From Phyllobacteriaceae bacterium (lineage in GTDB: Bacteria > Pseudomonadota > Alphaproteobacteria > Rhizobiales > Ancalomicrobiaceae): a stretch of 7,089 bases of DNA. The translations under genes were made by a program, and so were the position numbers. The DNA is taken from positions 1 to 7,089 of the forward strand of contig JAAYVT010000501.1 in assembly GCA_012517025.1 (NCBI GenBank). The letters run 5' to 3'. Each line of letters begins with the position of its first letter. The first letter of the stretch is position 1. The notes beneath the pieces were generated by a model. That model was not told where the DNA came from and made no database searches. It worked only from the letters and a program-made list of their open reading frames with translations. Below, piece by piece: positions 1 to 4,522 of this stretch.

Positions 1-302
1 TCGAGCTCCAGCGCCTCGCGGTTGGCGTCGAGATAGGCGCGCGGGAAATGCGCCCTCAGCAACGCCACACCGTGCCGGACCGCCGGCATGCAGAGCGCGT
101 CGACGTGAGCGTCCTCGGAGCGGCGGATCGCCCGCTCGTCGAGCCGGCTCGACGCCAGGAAGTCGAACGGATAGGCGGCGCCGGAATGCGGCGAATCGAT
201 CAGCAGCGGAGCGACCAACCGTTCCGGCAGATGCAGCTCGAACGGCGGGTGCTCGACGAAGTCCCGAACGATCCGCAAGCCTCGATCTCCCCGCCCCGAC
301 AT
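1..302 (-). CDS. N-formylglutamate amidohydrolase family protein (partial, 3' end off the left edge)
   Basis: Reading the minus strand from the ATG at 302 gives an open frame of 100 codons that leaves the window at base 1, so only the N-terminal part is present. Visible family motifs, in order, are a start-proximal PPFELHLPE stretch, LLIDSPHSGAAYP (about residues 33-45), RRSEDAHVDAL (about 61-71) and RAHFPRAYLDANREALEL (about 83-100). The DSPHSG...YP, ED..VD and R.YLD.NRE..EL pattern is that of the N-formylglutamate amidohydrolase (HutG-type, FGase) family. The characterised reaction is hydrolysis of N-formyl-L-glutamate to formate and glutamate, the last step of one histidine-degradation route. 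No other hut gene is visible here, so a histidine role is not shown and the substrate is inferred from family only. The ATG at 302 has a GGGCGG stretch directly upstream; no better in-frame start was seen. The gene diverges from cpdR. The frame is short and absent from simple ORF lists because it is cut by the window edge. Confidence 0.9.
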   Translation of the reverse strand, partial: MSGRGDRGLRIVRDFVEHPPFELHLPERLVAPLLIDSPHSGAAYPFDFLASSRLDERAIRRSEDAHVDALCMPAVRHGVALLRAHFPRAYLDANREALEL

Positions 303-473
303 CCGCCCGAACGCGGATCCACCGCGAACAATTTGCCTTTCGCCGGCGTTCCTGTCCACAATGTCGCATCTCCGCGTCGAACCGCGGGGGGTCGGTGCAT
401 CGCCGTTTCACCGGATGTTTACCGCGTGCGCTCCTTATGGAGAGCGAACTCGTCAAGACTGGAACACACGAAC
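303..473. promoter_or_regulatory. Divergent intergenic region with tentative cpdR promoter
   Basis: This 171-bp spacer must hold the promoters of both the minus-strand amidohydrolase and plus-strand cpdR. The best plus-strand sigma70-like match I see is TTGCCT (333-338), an 18-base spacer, then CACAAT (357-362), which would start transcription near 369 and leave a leader of about 105 bases. A small hairpin, CTCC-TTAT-GGAG (431-442), lies in that leader. No TTAA-N7-TTAA CtrA box was found. The promoter match is only 4 of 6 bases in each hexamer, so the site is a suggestion, not a call. Confidence 0.3.
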
Positions 474-842
474 ATGGACCCGATGGCGCGCATCATTCTC
501 GCCGAGGACGACAACGACATGCGCCGGTTCCTGGCCAAGGCCCTGGTCAACGCCGGCTACGAAGTGGTGTCCTACGACAACGGCCGCAGCGCCTACGAAC
601 GCCTGCGCGAGGAACCCTTCACCCTGCTGCTCACCGACATCGTCATGCCGGAGATGGACGGCATCGAGCTCGCCCGCCGCGCCACCCAGCTCGATCCCGA
701 TCTCAAGGTGATGTTCATCACCGGCTTCGCCGCCGTCGCGCTCAACCCCGACAGTCAGGCCCCCAAGGAAGCCAAGATCCTCTCCAAACCCTTCCATCTG
801 CGCGACCTCGTGCGCGAGGTGGAGAAGCTGCTGGCCGCCTGA
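474..842 (+). CDS. cpdR: CpdR, single-domain response regulator (ClpXP priming factor)
   Basis: A stand-alone receiver domain of 122 residues from ATG 474, or 119 from ATG 483, with no output domain. Numbered from the second Met, it shows the acidic pocket AEDDND (D9, D10), phospho-acceptor D52 in LLTDIVMPEMDG, switch residue T80 in FITGF, K102 in SKPFHL, and a C-terminal LLAA. The sequence matches alphaproteobacterial CpdR nearly end to end. In Caulobacter, unphosphorylated CpdR binds ClpX and primes ClpXP for substrates such as PdeA and, with RcdA and PopA, CtrA; the CckA-ChpT phosphorelay turns it off by phosphorylation. That role here is inferred from family. The family usually starts at the MARI Met (483). 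I extend to 474 because GGAA at 461-464 is 9 bases upstream of it; either start gives the same domain. The frame stays open to base 48, but that extension is the antisense of the amidohydrolase and is not coding. It stands alone between a divergent gene and a tRNA. Confidence 0.95.
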   Translation: MDPMARIILAEDDNDMRRFLAKALVNAGYEVVSYDNGRSAYERLREEPFTLLLTDIVMPEMDGIELARRATQLDPDLKVMFITGFAAVALNPDSQAPKEAKILSKPFHLRDLVREVEKLLAA

Positions 843-896
843 AGCGGTCCGAAACGGCCGACGCGCGGGAACTTTCCCACAGGCGCGTCGACGGGC

Positions 897-925
897 TTGC
901 GGGGGAAACGAAACCCCGTTATAGA
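897..925 (+). promoter_or_regulatory. Probable promoter of tRNA-Val
   Basis: TTGCGG (897-902), preceded by C as in the alphaproteobacterial CTTG-type -35, is separated by exactly 17 bases from TATAGA (920-925). Transcription would start near 932, about 38 bases before the tRNA. Position, spacing and the AT-rich -10 in an otherwise GC-rich spacer support it. The spacer contains a short dyad, CGGGG (900-904) and CCCCG (914-918), which could also serve as a weak end signal for cpdR, although no T-run follows. Confidence 0.55.
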
Positions 926-969
926 CCCCCTCGCCGCACCGATCCCGATGGTGCGGCACCGAGTGGTTC

Positions 970-1044
<75 letters not shown>

Positions 1045-1228
1045 TCCTCCGCTCCGCTCTCGACGTTGCGATCTCGACGCCGCTCGGGGCTCGCGAGACC
1101 GGTCGAATGTCGATGGTTCCCCTCATCCCTCCGGCACCCGACGCCTCCGCTCCGCGAGGCGGCGTCCTTCCGCCGCGACGGCTCGCTCCGGTCCTCCGCC
1201 CTCGCTCCGCTCACCGCCGAGAACGCCC
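1045..1228. other. GC-rich spacer between tRNA-Val and the AGE gene
   Basis: 184 bp with no supported gene. It contains several CGCTCCGC/GCTCCGCTC-like stretches and one dyad, CGCCTC (1142-1147) with GAGGCG (1156-1161), separated by 8 bases. The dyad could end the tRNA transcript, but it lacks a T-run. I could not pick out a convincing promoter for the downstream gene. Open frames that cross this stretch, including one reading through the tRNA, have no recognisable protein sequence. Confidence 0.6.
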
Positions 1229-2404
1229 ATGATTCGAGACGACGTCGCCGCCCGAGGCCAGGAGATCGCCGCGCGGGCGCGGCATTGGCTCGACGAACGA
1301 GCGCTGCCGTTGTGGAGCGACGCCGGCTTCGACGCCGCCAACGGCGTCTTCCACGAGCGACTCGACTTCGCCGGTCGTCCCGCCGAGGACGCGCCGCGCC
1401 GGCTGATGGTGCAGGCCCGCCAGATCTCGGTCTTCGCCCGCGCCGCGCTGGAGGACGGCTTCGCCCTCGGCCGCGACCTCGCGGTGACCGCCGCCGAGAA
1501 CATGATCGATCGCTGGCTCGCCGCCGACGGCGCCCCCGGCTGGGTGTTCTCGGTCGACCCCGACGGCGCCGTCGTCGACCCCTGCCGCGATCTCTACGCC
1601 CACGCCTTCGTGCTCTACGGCCTCGCCTGGGCCCACCGTCTCGACCCGAGCGACCGCATCGTCGCCGCCGTCGACGACACCCTCGTCTTCCTCGACACCG
1701 CCTTCGCCGACCCGATCGCCGGCGGCTGGTGGGACCACCTGCCGGTCGGCGGCCCCCGCCGCAGCCAGAACCCGCACATGCATCTGTTCGAGGCGTTGCT
1801 GGAGCTGCACGAAGCCGGCCTCGGCGACGACGCCGTGCTCGACCGCTGCCGCGCCCTCGACGCGCTCGCCGCCACCCGCTTCCTCGCCGCCGACCGCTCG
1901 GTGCTGCGCGAGGACTTCGCCGCCGACTGGACCGTCGCCCCGAGCGAGGGCGAGGGCCGGGTCGAACCCGGCCACCTGCTCGAATGGGCCTGGCTGCTGC
2001 GCCGCTTCGAGACGGCGACCGGCGAGGATCGCGGCGACCGGGTCGCTCCGCTGATCCGCACCGCGCTCGACAAGGGCATCGATCGGGCGACCGGCCGCAT
2101 CGTCGACGAGATCGGCGAGGACGGTCGCCTGCTCCGCGCCTCCAGCCGCAGCTGGCCGCACGCCGAGGCCTGCAAGGCGTTGGCGACCGAGATCCTGCGC
2201 GGCCGTGGCGAGCTCGCCGGCGACCTCGTCGCCGTCGCCGCAAGGCTGCTCGAAGCCCATTGCCGCACCGAATTCCACGGCGGTTGGATCGACCATCTCG
2301 ACGCCGAAGACGCCCCGATGAGCCCGGCGATGCCGGCGAGCACGCTCTATCACGTCTACGGTGGGTTGAAGGCGGTGGAGAGCGTGTTCGCCCCGCGAGG
2401 GTAA
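1229..2404 (+). CDS. AGE family sugar epimerase/isomerase
   Basis: A 391-residue protein, the usual length for the N-acylglucosamine 2-epimerase (AGE) superfamily, whose members have an (alpha/alpha)6-barrel and include N-acetylglucosamine 2-epimerase, mannose and sulfoquinovose isomerases and cellobiose 2-epimerase. Motifs in order are RRLMVQARQISVFARA (57-72), DLYAHAFVLYGLA (121-133), SQNPHMHLFEALLEL (179-193), EPGHLLEWAWLL (246-257), SSRSWPHAEACKAL (305-318) and ASTLYHVYGGLKAV (370-383). R64, H183, H249 and H375 fall where family members place their ring-binding and catalytic residues; the H249/H375 pair would be the acid/base histidines. No signal peptide is seen, so it is cytoplasmic. 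The ATG at 1229 has a weak GAGAA upstream (1219-1223), and the family N-terminal motif begins directly after it (HWLDERALPLW). Neighbours give no substrate clue. 'Mannose-6-phosphate isomerase' or 'acylglucosamine 2-epimerase' are both possible database names; neither can be chosen from sequence. Confidence 0.93.
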   Translation: MIRDDVAARGQEIAARARHWLDERALPLWSDAGFDAANGVFHERLDFAGRPAEDAPRRLMVQARQISVFARAALEDGFALGRDLAVTAAENMIDRWLAADGAPGWVFSVDPDGAVVDPCRDLYAHAFVLYGLAWAHRLDPSDRIVAAVDDTLVFLDTAFADPIAGGWWDHLPVGGPRRSQNPHMHLFEALLELHEAGLGDDAVLDRCRALDALAATRFLAADRSVLREDFAADWTVAPSEGEGRVEPGHLLEWAWLLRRFETATGEDRGDRVAPLIRTALDKGIDRATGRIVDEIGEDGRLLRASSRSWPHAEACKALATEILRGRGELAGDLVAVAARLLEAHCRTEFHGGWIDHLDAEDAPMSPAMPASTLYHVYGGLKAVESVFAPRG

Positions 2405-2437
2405 ACGGATCCTTCACCGCACCGGCCAAATCCGTTT
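2403..2437 (+). terminator. Inverted repeat at the AGE gene stop codon, possible weak terminator
   Basis: AAACGGAT (2403-2410), which overlaps the TAA stop, is an exact reverse complement of ATCCGTTT (2430-2437), with a 19-base loop. The A-rich left arm and T-rich right arm fit a bidirectional terminator outline. The loop is long and no T-run follows, so termination is uncertain. A second exact dyad, GCATTC/GAATGC (2438-2443 and 2451-2456, 7-base loop), follows immediately and could stack on it. Confidence 0.35.
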
Positions 2438-2594
2438 GCATTCACCGAGGGAATGCGGTCCCCTGTCGGCTGGGGGCGACGATCCCGCTCGGCATCGAAC
2501 CGTTCCGCGCGTCGGACCGAGGTTCGATTTCCGGCGGGCCGGCCGAACTGGGACCATGGTGGCATCCGCGTATCGAACGACCCGACGAGGCCCC
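2405..2594 (+). promoter_or_regulatory. tamA leader/spacer rich in inverted repeats
   Basis: This 190-bp spacer has no supported gene. Besides the two dyads next to the AGE stop, it has GTCCCC (2458-2463) facing GGGGGC (2472-2477, one G-T pair), ATCGAACC (2494-2501) facing GGTTCGAT (2521-2528), and GTTCG (2522-2526) facing CGAAC (2544-2548). A second ATCGAAC copy (2572-2578) lies just upstream of the GAGG (2587-2590) that serves the tamA GTG start. The GTTCGAT strand can therefore pair with only one of three partners at a time. I see no clear -35/-10 pair. Whether the structures form in RNA is unknown, because TCGA-rich words are common in this genome. Confidence 0.35.
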
Positions 2595-4520
2595 GTGCCC
2601 GTCCGCGAAACGACGCTCCTCGCGCGCGGCCTCGGCGCCGCCGGCCTTTCGCTCGCCTGCCTTTTCGCCGCGATGCCGTCGGCACACGCCTTCGATCTCT
2701 TCGGGATCCACCTCTTCGGCGAGCGCACGCCGCCCGACGATCTCTCCCCCGACGCCCAGCCCTACACCGTCGAGTTGACCGCGACCGACTCGGAGCTCGA
2801 GAAGCCGTTGCGCGCCGCCTCGGCGCTGGTTTCCGACGCCTCCGGCCGGCCGCCGCCGTCGACCGCCGCCTTCCTCGCCCGCGCCCGGGGCGACTATGCC
2901 GGCCTCCTCGCCGGCTTGCGCGACCTCGGCCGCTGGGGCCCGGTGATCGCCATCGAGGCCGACGGCCGCCGGGTCGAGACCATTCCGCCCGACGCCACCC
3001 TGCCGCATCCGGTCGCGGTGACGATCCGGGTCGACCCCGGCCCGCGCTTCACCTTCGGCCGGGTCGCGATCACCAACCGCCCGCCGCTCGACGCCGACGC
3101 CCTCGCCGATCCGCGCCTCGCCACCCCCGAGCGCGCCGGCCTCGGCGAAAGCGAGACCGCCCGCGCCGACGCCGTGCTCGCCGCCGAGCGCGCACTGGTC
3201 GACGGCTGGAAACGTCTCGGCCATCCCGAGGCCAAGGCGACCGAGCGGCGTCTGGTCGCCCACCACGACACGAACACCCTCGACGTCGAGATCGGCGTCG
3301 ACCCCGGCCCCGCCGCCACCTTCGGGGCGGTGCGCGTCTCCGGCACCGAACTGATGGATCCCGAGTTCGTCGCCGCACGGGCCGGCATCCCGACCGGCGA
3401 GCGGTGGGATCCGGCGAAGGTCAAGGCGGCGGAGAAACGCCTGCGCGATCTCGACGTCTTCGCCTCGAGCCGCCTGGTCGAGGACGACGCGGTCGCCGCC
3501 GACGGCAGCCTCGGGCTGAACGCGGCGCTGGCCGAGCGCCCGCTCCACGTCTTCGGCTTCGGCGCCTCCTATTCCACCCTCGACGGCGCCGGCGTCGAGG
3601 GCTGGTGGCAGCACCGCAACCTCTTCGGCCACGGCGACCGCCTGCGCTTCGAGGGCCGGGTCAGCGGCATCGACACGGTGAACCCGCGCGATCTCACCTG
3701 GAAGGGCGGCGTCTCGTTCCTGCGCCCCGGCGTGTTCACCCCGATGACCGACCTGATGATCGCGCTCGAGGGATCCCGCGAGGTGGTTGATCCCTATACC
3801 GAGGAGAAGATCGCCGGCCGCATCGGCCTCGCCCACGAGTTCTTCCCCGAACTGAAGGGCAAGGTCGCGGTGAATCTCGAGGCCGACAAGGTCGAGGACG
3901 GCTTCGGCAAGCGCGACCTGACCGTCCTCAGCCTGCCCTCCGAGCTCGCCCTCGACCGCGCCGACGACAAACTCGAGCCGACCACCGGCTACCGGCTGAA
4001 GGGCGCAGCCGAACCCTTCCACGAATTCCGTCTCGGCTCTTCCGGCGCGATCTTCCGCCTCGACGCCTCGGCCTACTATCCGCTCGACGCCGATCGCCGC
4101 TTCGTCGTCGCCGGACGTGCCGCGATCGCCTCGATCGTCGGCGCCGATGCCGACCGCATGCCGGCCGACCGGCTGTTCTTCGCCGGCGGCGGCGCCTCGG
4201 TGCGCGGCTTCGCCTATCGCAGCCTCGGACCCACCAATGCCGCCGGCAAGGTCGTCGGCGGTCTGTCGCTGGTCGAGGCCTCGCTCGAGCTCCGGATGAA
4301 GGTGACCGACAGTTTCGGCGTCGTCCCCTTCGTCGACATGGGCGCCGCCGGGGCGAAGAGCACGCCCGACTTCGACGAGGCGCCGCGCTTCGGCGCCGGC
4401 GTCGGGCTGCGCTACTATACGGGCCTCGGCGCCATCCGCGTCGATCTGGCCACCCCGATTTCGCCCAAACGCGGCGATCCGAAGTTCGGTCTCTACATCG
4501 GTCTCGGAGAGAGCTTCTGA
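2595..4520 (+). CDS. tamA: TamA, outer-membrane Omp85-family protein of the translocation and assembly module
   Basis: 641 residues from GTG 2595. A Sec signal peptide spans residues 1-32 (h-region around GLGAAGLSLACLFAA, cleavage after AHA). Three POTRA-like domains follow at about 55-150, 148-237 and 240-316, the last two starting with PGPRFTFGRVAI and PGPAATFGAVRVSGTEL. The Omp85 beta-barrel covers about 316-641, with the conserved ASVRGF (RGF at 537-539) and a C-terminal strand ending GLYIGLGESF, whose terminal Phe is the BamA recognition signal. TamA with TamB helps insert certain outer-membrane proteins and autotransporters and supports lipid homeostasis. The frame is open upstream to 2436 with an ATG at 2556. 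I prefer GTG 2595 because GAGG (2587-2590) precedes it, the signal peptide then has normal length, and codons between 2556 and 2594 (GCA, TAT, CGA) are unlike the gene body. BamA is less likely: BamA has five POTRAs and about 800 residues, and tamB follows directly. Confidence 0.91.
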   Translation: MPVRETTLLARGLGAAGLSLACLFAAMPSAHAFDLFGIHLFGERTPPDDLSPDAQPYTVELTATDSELEKPLRAASALVSDASGRPPPSTAAFLARARGDYAGLLAGLRDLGRWGPVIAIEADGRRVETIPPDATLPHPVAVTIRVDPGPRFTFGRVAITNRPPLDADALADPRLATPERAGLGESETARADAVLAAERALVDGWKRLGHPEAKATERRLVAHHDTNTLDVEIGVDPGPAATFGAVRVSGTELMDPEFVAARAGIPTGERWDPAKVKAAEKRLRDLDVFASSRLVEDDAVAADGSLGLNAALAERPLHVFGFGASYSTLDGAGVEGWWQHRNLFGHGDRLRFEGRVSGIDTVNPRDLTWKGGVSFLRPGVFTPMTDLMIALEGSREVVDPYTEEKIAGRIGLAHEFFPELKGKVAVNLEADKVEDGFGKRDLTVLSLPSELALDRADDKLEPTTGYRLKGAAEPFHEFRLGSSGAIFRLDASAYYPLDADRRFVVAGRAAIASIVGADADRMPADRLFFAGGGASVRGFAYRSLGPTNAAGKVVGGLSLVEASLELRMKVTDSFGVVPFVDMGAAGAKSTPDFDEAPRFGAGVGLRYYTGLGAIRVDLATPISPKRGDPKFGLYIGLGESF

Positions 4521-4522
4521 TG
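4506..4522 (+). promoter_or_regulatory. tamB ribosome binding site and TGATG start/stop overlap
   Basis: GGAGAGAG (4506-4513), inside the last codons of tamA, is a strong Shine-Dalgarno sequence 6 bases before the tamB ATG (4520-4522). The tamA TGA (4518-4520) shares its final A with that ATG. This arrangement fixes the tamB start and is typical of translational coupling within an operon. Confidence 0.85.

Noticed and set aside
48..473. N-terminal extension of the CpdR frame to base 48
   Set aside because: The extension would give a 264-residue protein, but it overlaps the amidohydrolase coding region on the other strand and the intergenic spacer and has no similarity I recognise. CpdR proteins are about 119 residues.
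2494..2548. tRNA-like T-arm (GGTTCGATT) in the tamA leader, possibly a decayed tRNA
   Set aside because: No matching T-stem, anticodon stem or acceptor stem could be built around it, so the resemblance is limited to the GTTCGAT word.
2649..2663. Possible lipoprotein signal (LSLAC) in TamA
   Set aside because: The residue three before the Cys is Ser and not Leu or a usual substitute, a good signal peptidase I site (AHA) follows, and TamA is a barrel protein, not a lipoprotein.
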